NCBI RefSeq assembly: GCF_910592395.1 | Contig: NC_088308.1 | Coordinates: 12,971,001 to 13,035,000 of the forward strand | DNA: 64,000 bases | Reading direction: 5' to 3' | From: Lineus longissimus | Taxonomy: Eukaryota > Nemertea > Pilidiophora > Heteronemertea > Lineidae | Notes under the pieces: generated by a model | Told to the model about the DNA's origin: nothing | The model's input: only the letters and a program-made list of their open reading frames with translations | Database searches by the model: none | Shown here: positions 38,541 to 47,031 of the stretch, piece by piece | How positions within the stretch are numbered: the first letter of the stretch is position 1 | How the letters are laid out: each line of letters starts with the position of its first letter | Position numbers and translations under genes: made by a program

Positions 38541-39527
38541 ATGGATGGAGCAATATTTAATGCTACTGTCAATGTGTATCAGCAACAACCTATGTATCAG
38601 CAGCAACCTATGTTTCAGCAGCAACCTATGTATCAGCAACAACCAGTAATTTCAGGACCTACAATTTATTGTGTTAAGTGCTGTGAAAAGAAACCTGAAA
38701 TTAATTTTGAAAAGAACAGGCGTAATAAACTACTTGATTACTGTAAAGAATGTGGTTCAAGTAAAATCAAGGGATGTAATAAATGTTATGAAAATAAATT
38801 ACTAAGTGATGGTGAATTTGGTAAAGACGGAAATAGAGGTAACTGCAGATCATGTTTTAATTCATATTACAAAAAGGATTACCTTGACCAAAATGGTAAT
38901 AGAGACAGACACAAAATTAGAGTTGGTCTAAACCGCATTTCTAAGGGAGAGTGTACTGGGGCTCTGCTCTCAGGACGAAGTCCGACCGGTAATTCATCAT
39001 TTAATCTAGGATGTACAGACAGTTTCTTCTCACAGTGGTTAGAGTACCAGAGGAGTCTATCTCCAATAGGACAAAATCCCGAGAACAGAGTTCGAATAGT
39101 AGAAGAAGAGTTGGATCATGTCTTACCAATCAAGGAATTCAAAGATAAACCTGAACTGTGCTTTGCTTGGTTTAACATTAGACCAATGTCTAAAACACAA
39201 AACAGACAGAAGAGTGCTAAAGTAGACTACACACTATTTAAGGATCAATTGGATAGGTCAATGGATTTCATGGTAAAAATGAGAAGTGAAAACTGGTTTG
39301 TCTTTCGAGACCAGGATGTAATACCAAATTGGAAAATAGTGATATCACAGCATTTCGGGGATTATCTTCGTGATGAAAATATGATTCTGCTTGATAGATT
39401 ATCGAATTTAAATAATAACATGAGAATGAACCAGAACATTAACATATGTAGTCAGACAGAAATCATAAACGAGATGATTAAGTTGAATAATAGACTTGAA
39501 AGAAATTTACTCTTTGCAGTGAATTGA
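38541..39527 (+). CDS. HNH-type zinc protein, 328 aa, Gln-rich N-terminus (copy C)
   Basis: Core identical to 29871-30977, but the Asn-Gln-Met N-terminus is replaced by QQPMYQQQPMFQQQP repeats. One extra element (38956-38986) inserts ten residues (ALLSGRSPTG-like) in the middle of an otherwise conserved stretch (GEC/NSSFN), and a degenerate one lies at 39068-39095. The HNH core DHVLPIKEF ... ENRQKSA-type residues are intact. Confidence 0.8.
   Translation: MDGAIFNATVNVYQQQPMYQQQPMFQQQPMYQQQPVISGPTIYCVKCCEKKPEINFEKNRRNKLLDYCKECGSSKIKGCNKCYENKLLSDGEFGKDGNRGNCRSCFNSYYKKDYLDQNGNRDRHKIRVGLNRISKGECTGALLSGRSPTGNSSFNLGCTDSFFSQWLEYQRSLSPIGQNPENRVRIVEEELDHVLPIKEFKDKPELCFAWFNIRPMSKTQNRQKSAKVDYTLFKDQLDRSMDFMVKMRSENWFVFRDQDVIPNWKIVISQHFGDYLRDENMILLDRLSNLNNNMRMNQNINICSQTEIINEMIKLNNRLERNLLFAVN
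38956..38986 (+). repeat. Two-hairpin element in HNH gene (copy C only)
   Basis: Adds exactly 30 bp relative to copies A and B between GEC and NSSFN codons. Confidence 0.88.
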
Positions 39528-39546
39528 TTTTATTTTACTTAATTAA

Positions 39547-39816
39547 ATGAATAGAACTTGGGGTTACACAAAACGACCACGTAATTGGAAAGAAAGATTA
39601 GAACGATTTCATAGAGAATTAGAGGCAGAAGTAGAGTCAAAGTTGGAGCCTGGTCCCGAAAAACCTTTAAAACCTGCTGTGCCTGCTGGGTCAGAAAAAC
39701 CTGTTGGGTCAGAAAAACCTTTAAAATTTAATGTACTTCAAAAACCTGTAGTGTCTGTAGGATCAACACTAAACACTAGAAATGACAGAACAACTGATTC
39801 TAGTTTTTCCCACTAA
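39547..39816 (+). CDS. 89-aa basic Pro-rich protein (copy C)
   Basis: Homologue of 1762-2013 with one extra GSEKPV repeat. Start in TAATTAAATG; 4 bp gap to the next gene. Confidence 0.7.
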   Translation: MNRTWGYTKRPRNWKERLERFHRELEAEVESKLEPGPEKPLKPAVPAGSEKPVGSEKPLKFNVLQKPVVSVGSTLNTRNDRTTDSSFSH

Positions 39817-39820
39817 TTAA

Positions 39821-40480
39821 ATGGATGGAGACAATAAGGTTTATCCAGATTTAAGTAATTTAAACTCTGAAAGTCATTTGAACTATGAAAGGTCTGAAAA
39901 GCATACAGAAAGTAACCCTCAGGCTTTCAGACTACAACAAATATGTGAGGTTAAGAGTTTCTTAGAAAGCGAGATTGAATTTAGAAGAAAGATATTTTCA
40001 AAGTACAAAAAAGCATTTAGCGTAATTACTGGCATTAGCCATTTCCTTAATTTAACTAGCGTAGCAGCTGGCTCTGTTGGTGTTTCCGCTCTAGCTGGTG
40101 TAATCACGGCACCGATAGGCTTAGCTTTGGGTGGCGTAACAATAGGTAGTGCCATTATTTCATCAGCCTTAGGCTGGGAGAAAAAGAATATTCTTAAGAA
40201 AATTGAAAAGCATGAGAATATCAGAATGTTGGCAATTTCAAAACTGAACACAATCAATGATTTGGTTAGTAAAGCCTTAACCGATTCTCACATATCTACA
40301 GATGAGTTTACTTTGATTCTCAAGGAGAAGGAGAAATACATTTCGATGAAAAATGCCATTAGGAAAAAACAAAGGGAGGCAAGTTCAGCTGTTGATGTAG
40401 AGTCTTTAAAGAAGACTTTTTTAGAAGAAGGAAAAAAACTAGCACAGACAGAGATGCTAGAAAAACTAAAAGTTCAGTAA
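39821..40480 (+). CDS. 219-aa membrane protein (copy C)
   Basis: Homologue of 2018-2677 with the same Gly/Ala-rich membrane stretch. The slippery run A-AAA-AAA is at 40432-40438. Confidence 0.75.
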   Translation: MDGDNKVYPDLSNLNSESHLNYERSEKHTESNPQAFRLQQICEVKSFLESEIEFRRKIFSKYKKAFSVITGISHFLNLTSVAAGSVGVSALAGVITAPIGLALGGVTIGSAIISSALGWEKKNILKKIEKHENIRMLAISKLNTINDLVSKALTDSHISTDEFTLILKEKEKYISMKNAIRKKQREASSAVDVESLKKTFLEEGKKLAQTEMLEKLKVQ

Positions 40481-40641
40481 ATCAAACAGGACTCGAGCTA
40501 TGCTCTCAAGACGAAGTCGGACCCGGACTACGTCCTAATCCTAATGTGGTGTATCACTATCACTATTATCATGACTTCGGTGTTAGGGATGAATTTCACC
40601 AAGTAACACTACCATCAGCACCACCCTATTCATTAGTTTAA
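40432..40641 (+). CDS. -1 frame extension ending in PSAPPY (copy C)
   Basis: The -1 frame is open to TAA at 40639-40641 and has no ATG. One full and one half element (40492-40535) replace the three of copy A, with the reading frame kept. The tail differs from copy A at only a few residues (for example HDFG for HYFG) and ends LPSAPPYSLV. Confidence 0.6.
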   Translation, partial: KKTSTDRDARKTKSSVNQTGLELCSQDEVGPGLRPNPNVVYHYHYYHDFGVRDEFHQVTLPSAPPYSLV

Positions 40642-40730
40642 TCGAACTTTGTTCTCTGGACGTAGTCCTAATCGAGCTATGCTCTCAGGACAAAGATCGA
40701 CTCGAGCTATGCTCTCAAGACGTAGTCGTA
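40492..40730. repeat. Element cluster between membrane protein and polB (copy C)
   Basis: Units at 40492-40520 and half 40523-40535 (in the -1 extension), then 40642-40670, 40672-40700 and 40701-40730 (noncoding, close to the polB stop). Confidence 0.83.
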
Positions 40731-40731
40731 C

Positions 40732-43700
40732 TCAAGCGAAGTTTGAATCGCTGTAATCTATGTAGCCTTCATAATACATTCCAAATGGTAAGGTGCTTAT
40801 TCCATCTTCAAGTATGAACCTCTTGTCATCAAAAGGACTGAGGCTTTTTTTGTCAACTTCTTCCAAATAGATTTGGTGTTTATCTGATCTTAAGTGTCTC
40901 ATCTTGTGGTAAAATGACCTACTCTTTTCAAGACAATCAACATAGTCATCAAATGAGATATTTCTCCTTACTACATTCTTGGCAATACCCTTCAATTTCT
41001 TAGAATCGTAATCTTTTGTCGATCCTTGCTCTCCAGACATAGTCTTGGTCCTGTAAGCGTACATCTTACTTCTCAGGGCAATGAATTCAGTCATCTCTAC
41101 TCCTCCTAGCTCATCCTTAAAGTAGCCTGGTACCTTCTTCTTACTGGTGTCATAGAGTGTATGATCTTTTGGATAATTACTGAAGTCAAAATAGTGTTTC
41201 AACTCCTTTAAGTCTTTAGTTAAGTCATCATTATTAATGTTAAGTACAAAGGAATCTGTATCTAGATACAGTAGTTCAATATTTTTCTCACCAAAGTACG
41301 GTTGAAGAACTTCATAATAGAATTCATACATTAATAATTTAGACAATTCAAGTACTGAAGCTCCTATGTAGATTGGTTTGTTGAATTTCATTGATGTTTT
41401 CCTCATGCTAATAGCAGCATTATGTTCGTCAAATACGCATATCGATGAAAACCTTGGATTGGCCATTACATTCCTGGCTCTCTCCCCGTCCGATACAAAT
41501 TCAATTTCAACCCTGTTCCTTACATTCTCACAGGTTTTTCCATAGAACGCATTGTTCATCAGTTTAAAATAGTCTTTCTCAAAATCAGTCTTAGAATCCA
41601 TACGTCTTTTAGTGTTAAAATCAATGTATGGTGCTAACCACTTTGATTGTTTAAAGCTTATCACTGAATGAACCCTCTTAAGTACCATTCCGTGCTTGAG
41701 GTAAAATTGTAGCATTCTGTAATGCACTATGTAATTAGTTTTATCCTTTTGTGTTAGTATTAGTTTCTCCACATTTGATCTTTTATCATCGCCCAGTAAC
41801 TCTCTCTGGTAAGGACTTAATTCATCATCTTCAATAAAGAGAGATTCGGGACAGAATGGAAAGTTCCTTGACTTAAATTTAATATTTCCTGGATACTCCA
41901 AATCAACCTCTAAGAAGTAGCCTACTTCACTATCACTTGGAATTGCCATAATCTGCTCTTTACTGATAACATTCATGTTAAGTCGGACTTTGTCCTGAGA
42001 GCATAGCTCGAGTGGATCAATATCTATCATTTCAAAACTACCATAGGGTTGAGGTTCCATCATGGACCAGCCGTAGAGATTATTTGCGTCTACGTAGAGT
42101 AGTTTGTGGTGTTCATCTGCCTTTACATGTCTTGTTCCCATAACACCCGAAATTCCACCTCGTATTGCTTTCTCAAAAGTAAGTAAGATGTTGGTATCAG
42201 TCAGTAGTTCTAGGTTTATTCCTGTGTACTTCAAACCAGCTTGCCAGGTTAGGCCTGGTGCCGAGTAACAGTGACATGGATCTATCTGAAAGTAGTTCAA
42301 ATTGACATCCCTGAATTTCTCAAATAAATCAGCTAAAAGGATCACATCAGTTTTGAGGTAGAGGTCAATGAACTCACCGTGATTCCTGATCTTGAAATGA
42401 TCCCATATTACCTTAGCTTCATCATAGGCAGAATCAGGTGCCATTTCATTTTTCAATTCGTCAAAAAACATAGACTTTTCTAGGTAAGTAACATTGTAGC
42501 TTTCATGTGATGTGTAAAAAGAGTAAGGTACTGAACCCTTCTTCCTCAATAGCTTAAAGTCAGTGGTATTTGGGAACAGCTGTCTGGTAATTTTAAAATC
42601 ATCATCCAACATTGATTTGGTTATGTTGTCTAAACTGGACTGCAGGAATCTGTACGAGTCCAAAAACCTGAAACAACCGAAATGAAATGAGATGTATTCC
42701 TCTGATGTTTTGGCAAGTATTTTCAGTTTCTTGTACTTCGGTAGCTTATTCATTAATTCTTTAATAAATAAGTGAGAATCGTAATTACTGAGATTGTGAA
42801 AAAACACTGGAACAAACATAGCTTTCTTTTCATTCAAATTACACGAGTTGTGAGCAGCACCTCGATATCTACCACAGTAGTGATCATGATCCTTGACCTT
42901 GTCATAACCCAAAGGTTGATTACAATAGTAACAATGTGTTTCTAATTGATATTTATGCCAGTCTTCATCTGTCATTGTTAGAGGAAAGTTACAGTTCAAT
43001 AAATTAGAGAATTGTTCTTCCATCCTGATTAACCAATTACAGAACACATCTACAACATCAGCACCCCTGTGAGACACATACTGGCTACTGTAAAGGTGTG
43101 TGTAGTCTGAGTGAACATAAACACCAACAGCTGATGCATTTTGTTTAAAAAGTTTCTTTGAACTCGGTTCTTTCATCATAGGTGGCTCTACTGATACTAC
43201 TGGTATGTTGCCTTCGGCAGAAGAACAAGGTTCGCTTATCGCTTCGAAATCAGCATAGATCACAAACGGAACTCTATTTTTGAATGAGTGTTTTTCAAAT
43301 TTAATTTGTGACCATTTACTGTTAGGTGGAGGCAAAGTAATCTTACAGTAATCGTTTTCTCCACATTTCTTTTTATGTTTATCTAGTGTTGACTTCCTGT
43401 AAAAGTAATTCATGCATCTCCTGCAAAGATACACTCTATGAGCTAGTGTCCTGAAGAAAAGATTGATGTCTCTTATGTATATGAAATGGTCCTTGAAATA
43501 GAGCAGATCAATGACATCATCATCATCATAATTCTTGGACAGGTAGAGAGGTTCTAGTTTTGCCTCACAGGTGCTCTTAGCCCATTCGTTCTCTAACTTG
43601 AACACATTAATCTTGAGATTATTATCACTCTCTATCTTAGGGATATCCTTTTGAATACATACAGGAAATGATTTGATTTTGATATCAGTAGTTTTCGAAC

Positions 43701-44493
43701 TCTGTTCTCGTGACAAAGTCATTTGTAGCATATCGGTAGTGATATTGAATGTACTCTCGAGCTCTGCTCTCAGGACAAAGTCCGTCTCTGGATTTTCTTT
43801 CAGATATTTAGCGGCCAATAAAGACCAGAGAAAACATTTATTGTCATTTGATTCCACATTTATTACTGCTTTTGTTTTAAATGGTAATTTAGTGTAATGA
43901 CCACCTTTACACCTCTTGTAAGAACAGATGGTCATGTTACAAGACTCTATTTTATTTAAAGTAAGTCCAGACCCTTGAAAGTACCTTTCCTCAATCTGTG
44001 TCTTAATGTAGTTTAACTGGTTGGTTATGGCATAAATTGCCTGGTTCCTTGAAATTATGCTTTCCATTGGAGACTGTATGGGGTGTGTTACACTTTCACC
44101 CTGACGATCAAACTGAGCAAATACTGATATGCTAATTTTGTGATGGTAATCATTGAGTTGAAATAATACCTCCTCTAATTTATCTCTGTATTCATACACT
44201 TGTTTAGCTTCTCTGTCAATCTTCAAACTAATGGTGACTACAGGCTTGCCAAATTGTTTTACTATTTCTATTCCACTCACTTTCTTTATGCCATCTAGCT
44301 CATTTTCCTCAAATGCAAGTTTCTTATCCATAGTTTTAGGGATCAGTGATTGGGCTCGGGGTTGAGCAATAGGGACATAATCCGGATTTAATTTACTTAA
44401 GTGACCTTTGGTTCTCCTGTGAATAGCCATATTATTGTAGGATATGTACTTGTCACATGTAGTGCAAAGTATTTTCTGATTCTTATCAGTCAT
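40732..44493 (-). CDS. POLB: Protein-primed DNA polymerase B, 1253 aa, intact (copy C)
   Basis: Replicates the linear element from a terminal protein. From the ATG at 44493: C2H2 finger ~10-31; second zinc finger ~357-377 (CRRCMNYF); 3'-5' exonuclease motifs ~411 (IYADFEA), ~566 (HNLSNYDSHLF), ~711 (YLKTDVILLADLF); a Cys/His insert like endonuclease VII ~521-552 (CYYCNQ, DHDHYCGRYRG); palm motif A ~799 (YVDANNLYG), B ~979 (NNAFYGK), C ~1068 (YLDTDS). Elements encode NPETDFVLRAELE and SREQSS in the N-terminal part, ten residues just after motif A (LELCSQDKVR), and a degenerate TMSGEQGSTK near the thumb. Confidence 0.95.
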   Translation of the reverse strand: MTDKNQKILCTTCDKYISYNNMAIHRRTKGHLSKLNPDYVPIAQPRAQSLIPKTMDKKLAFEENELDGIKKVSGIEIVKQFGKPVVTISLKIDREAKQVYEYRDKLEEVLFQLNDYHHKISISVFAQFDRQGESVTHPIQSPMESIISRNQAIYAITNQLNYIKTQIEERYFQGSGLTLNKIESCNMTICSYKRCKGGHYTKLPFKTKAVINVESNDNKCFLWSLLAAKYLKENPETDFVLRAELESTFNITTDMLQMTLSREQSSKTTDIKIKSFPVCIQKDIPKIESDNNLKINVFKLENEWAKSTCEAKLEPLYLSKNYDDDDVIDLLYFKDHFIYIRDINLFFRTLAHRVYLCRRCMNYFYRKSTLDKHKKKCGENDYCKITLPPPNSKWSQIKFEKHSFKNRVPFVIYADFEAISEPCSSAEGNIPVVSVEPPMMKEPSSKKLFKQNASAVGVYVHSDYTHLYSSQYVSHRGADVVDVFCNWLIRMEEQFSNLLNCNFPLTMTDEDWHKYQLETHCYYCNQPLGYDKVKDHDHYCGRYRGAAHNSCNLNEKKAMFVPVFFHNLSNYDSHLFIKELMNKLPKYKKLKILAKTSEEYISFHFGCFRFLDSYRFLQSSLDNITKSMLDDDFKITRQLFPNTTDFKLLRKKGSVPYSFYTSHESYNVTYLEKSMFFDELKNEMAPDSAYDEAKVIWDHFKIRNHGEFIDLYLKTDVILLADLFEKFRDVNLNYFQIDPCHCYSAPGLTWQAGLKYTGINLELLTDTNILLTFEKAIRGGISGVMGTRHVKADEHHKLLYVDANNLYGWSMMEPQPYGSFEMIDIDPLELCSQDKVRLNMNVISKEQIMAIPSDSEVGYFLEVDLEYPGNIKFKSRNFPFCPESLFIEDDELSPYQRELLGDDKRSNVEKLILTQKDKTNYIVHYRMLQFYLKHGMVLKRVHSVISFKQSKWLAPYIDFNTKRRMDSKTDFEKDYFKLMNNAFYGKTCENVRNRVEIEFVSDGERARNVMANPRFSSICVFDEHNAAISMRKTSMKFNKPIYIGASVLELSKLLMYEFYYEVLQPYFGEKNIELLYLDTDSFVLNINNDDLTKDLKELKHYFDFSNYPKDHTLYDTSKKKVPGYFKDELGGVEMTEFIALRSKMYAYRTKTMSGEQGSTKDYDSKKLKGIAKNVVRRNISFDDYVDCLEKSRSFYHKMRHLRSDKHQIYLEEVDKKSLSPFDDKRFILEDGISTLPFGMYYEGYIDYSDSNFA
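41019..41047. repeat. Degenerate element in polB thumb region (copy C only)
   Basis: Adds ten residues (TMSGEQGSTK) after YAYRTK; copy A lacks them. Confidence 0.7.
41983..42011 (-). repeat. Two-hairpin element after polB motif A (copy C)
   Basis: Inserted after GATCCACT. The uninserted sequence is in copy A (4222-4236), giving an exact 30-bp insertion with ACT on both sides. Confidence 0.92.
43696..43784. repeat. Two elements in polB N-terminal region (copy C)
   Basis: 43696-43723 (stem GAAC/GTTC; TGA replaced by CGA) and 43757-43784 (TDFVLRAELE). Confidence 0.85.
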
Positions 44494-44549
44494 TCTATTT
44501 ATTAGATTAAAATTTATTAAATTCAATAAATATCTTGAATTAAATAGAA
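44494..44549. promoter_or_regulatory. Divergent start region, polB / penton-like gene (copy C)
   Basis: As in copies A and B: AATAAATAGA before polB and TTAAATAGAA before the rightward gene. Confidence 0.5.
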
Positions 44550-45530
44550 ATGGACTTCATAATCAATGAACAAGAATGTAATGAAGCCAAATTTGAGTAC
44601 TACTTAACAGACCAATTAGACATAAAATCCATTACTTTGAAATCGATAACCTTTTACAATTCATGGTGGACAGGTGATTTTCTACCAGAGGGAGTCAGGA
44701 TTTTCTCATTTCTAGTCGAAATAACCAGAATTACAACACATGAGCCCTTAGATAAAAAATTATGGTGTAGGACATTATTTGCTCCTGGACTTGAAACAGA
44801 TACACTTGAAAAGGAAGTCATGAAAATTTGCGAACGGCATTTGGAAAATGATTCTACCACAACTAAAGACACCATTACTCAATACACATTTCCATACTCT
44901 CGACATTTTAGTTTAAGTGAGTTTTGTGAGGTATGGCAAAAATACATAAAAGAAATTGGAATAAGCCATGTGAAAATTTACTGTGATAACAATAATTACA
45001 TAACCCTTGAACTTACAGAGGATAAAGAGTACCCTCTGAAAGTAGAAAAGTTAGATAAAAATGAAAAAATCAAGATTGAGAGAAACACAGAAGGTTTTCA
45101 AATAAGCAAAACCATAAGAGAGGTGATAGAAAAACAGCTCACAGTGGTGAATGAGTGGTTTGGCTTTAAGCAAACTAAATTCACCAAGAAAGGAAAATAC
45201 TACTCCACAATACCACTCAACTTTTACAGGAAATATCTATTCCTGCAAGCTAATTTGGTTGACAAAGCTAATACCCTCTACAACAATAAACCATCTAACA
45301 TTTTCTGCATCATACCTGTAGAAGATGGTGACCAAATAAAAATGCAGCGATACGAACCGAATTGTAAGAAAACGATAAATAAGTGTACTAATCACATAAA
45401 ATTCGAAATCACTGATGAGAATGGTAAGCTAGTTAATTTCAGAGGAACAGAGGTTTCTTTAGAGTTAAGAATCGAGCAGAGCTCTCTGGCCTTTGTCCTA
45501 GACGGACTTCGTCCAGAGAGCAAAGCTTGA
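44550..45530 (+). CDS. Second penton-like protein, 326 aa (copy C)
   Basis: Homologue of 6881-7903 with a short deletion after residue ~60. The element-encoded tail (45472-45530) ends at a TGA where copy A has CGA (GCTCGA to GCTTGA), so the stop is a CpG transition inside the element. Confidence 0.72.
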   Translation: MDFIINEQECNEAKFEYYLTDQLDIKSITLKSITFYNSWWTGDFLPEGVRIFSFLVEITRITTHEPLDKKLWCRTLFAPGLETDTLEKEVMKICERHLENDSTTTKDTITQYTFPYSRHFSLSEFCEVWQKYIKEIGISHVKIYCDNNNYITLELTEDKEYPLKVEKLDKNEKIKIERNTEGFQISKTIREVIEKQLTVVNEWFGFKQTKFTKKGKYYSTIPLNFYRKYLFLQANLVDKANTLYNNKPSNIFCIIPVEDGDQIKMQRYEPNCKKTINKCTNHIKFEITDENGKLVNFRGTEVSLELRIEQSSLAFVLDGLRPESKA

Positions 45531-45688
45531 CCACCTGATGAGATCATTCCATTAAAGGAATAGTACATTTCTTCTCTTTAACTACAGGTTTAACAAGAGG
45601 GTTAATTGATCCCTTCATGACTGCTTCATTCGGACTACGTCCAGAGAACAAAGTTCGATTAGGACTTTGTCCTGAGAGCATAGCTCGA
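45472..45688. repeat. Element cluster at penton-like gene tail and beyond (copy C)
   Basis: Units at 45472-45500, 45502-45530 (supplies the TGA stop), 45630-45658 (stem GAAC/GTTC) and 45660-45688. Confidence 0.83.
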
Positions 45689-45713
45689 TTCAAGCCTGAT
45701 CGCTGCTCTTTAC

Positions 45714-46079
45714 TTACTTTTTAGTAAGTTTCTTAAACATGATAAATGATGCTAAAATAATTGCACCTAAACCTAGTACATAGACATAAGTATTACTACT
45801 AGATTCACGCAGTGATACATCAGTATTTTGAGATTGTGGTTCTTCTTCCTCTAATTCTTCTTCCTCCTTTTCCACAACTCTGTTGTTTGGTGAGGAGTCC
45901 TGTACTTTAAATGTCGTCTTATCCTTTTTTATCCTCTTAAATTCCTTAGATCTTCTACCCAGTTCTCTAGACCATGCTAATTGTTTCTCTGATCGAGGTT
46001 TCTTAGACACTGAAACTTTAGTCGGACTTTGTCCTGAGAGCATAGCTCGAGTAGTATCAGTTACAGTTTCAAGTTCCAT
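45714..46079 (-). CDS. Single-pass membrane protein, C-terminus truncated (copy C)
   Basis: Homologue of 7884-8390. A one-base deletion just after the membrane segment gives FKKLTKK and a stop; the lost tail is the part also altered in copy B. Confidence 0.68.
   Translation of the reverse strand: MELETVTDTTRAMLSGQSPTKVSVSKKPRSEKQLAWSRELGRRSKEFKRIKKDKTTFKVQDSSPNNRVVEKEEEELEEEEPQSQNTDVSLRESSSNTYVYVLGLGAIILASFIMFKKLTKK
46022..46050 (-). repeat. Two-hairpin element (copy C, membrane-protein N-terminus)
   Basis: Read TRAMLSGQSPT. Confidence 0.86.
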
Positions 46080-46128
46080 TTATCTTGGCCGAATTTAATT
46101 CGAACTATGTTCTCATAACCAGGTTAAT

Positions 46129-46980
46129 TTAGTCTTCTTTATCATCACTACCTGTGATATCTAGACTTTCATCTATTGATTTGTCACATTCAGAGACAGT
46201 CATATTTGGTGTATTCATATTTGATGCAGTCATACTCGATGTATTCATAGATGATTCCTCATGACAATGACCTAAAGTAATAAGTGTTGTTGAAGCAAGT
46301 GCAGTTAGTGCACCCATTCTCAAACTCAACCATCCAAGCCATTTATCCAACTCGTTAGTTATCAAATAATCATTTCTAAGATCATGGTAAAGATCATCTT
46401 CATCATCTATTGGTAATAACCACCTTGATAATTTAGTGTAAGCTTTAAGTACTGTCTTACCCAAAGAATCATTAAGTCTGGCAGCCATATTTGTTTCATA
46501 CATTCTATGGTGTTTTAAGATTTCTTTTTCAGTCATATTATCTAAGTCATTAAAAGTTATTTGTTTATTAAGGAAATCCTTGCTTTTACCAGTTGCAACT
46601 AGAATCTCTAAGTCTTGTTTGGCTTTAAGGCCACTATCAGTCAAATAGTTCAAATTTTGTTGATTGCTAGTCGGACTTTGTCCTGAGAGCGTAGCTCGAG
46701 TTGAGCCTAGTTGGCAACTAGAATTGACTATTCCTTGACTGGGATTAACTATTCCTTGACTAGGATTAACAAAATTTGAACTATTCAACTGCTTGTTTGA
46801 AACTTGTTGATTTGTAGAGCAGTTCTGTTGAAAGTTAGTTCTGTTTTGTTGGTAACTACCAGTGTTCTGTTGGTTAGAAGCCCCAACTCGAGCTAAGCTC
46901 TCAGGACTCATAACACCAATCTGTTTCATCTGTTGTTCAATCACTGCAGATGTCTGATTATTCATTTGCTGATTATTCAT
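46129..46980 (-). CDS. Gln/Asn-rich protein, 283 aa (copy C)
   Basis: Homologue of 8440-9291 with the duplicated VNPSQGI segment as in copy B. Elements at 46671-46699 and 46887-46907 are in frame. Confidence 0.7.
   Translation of the reverse strand: MNNQQMNNQTSAVIEQQMKQIGVMSPESLARVGASNQQNTGSYQQNRTNFQQNCSTNQQVSNKQLNSSNFVNPSQGIVNPSQGIVNSSCQLGSTRATLSGQSPTSNQQNLNYLTDSGLKAKQDLEILVATGKSKDFLNKQITFNDLDNMTEKEILKHHRMYETNMAARLNDSLGKTVLKAYTKLSRWLLPIDDEDDLYHDLRNDYLITNELDKWLGWLSLRMGALTALASTTLITLGHCHEESSMNTSSMTASNMNTPNMTVSECDKSIDESLDITGSDDKED
46671..46699 (-). repeat. Two-hairpin element (copy C, Gln-rich protein)
   Basis: Read TRATLSGQSPT. A half element follows at 46887-46907. Confidence 0.85.
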
Positions 46981-47031
46981 TTAAAATTATGGAAAAGTGA
47001 CTGTTAAGTGCAAAATGCTGTTTTCACAACT

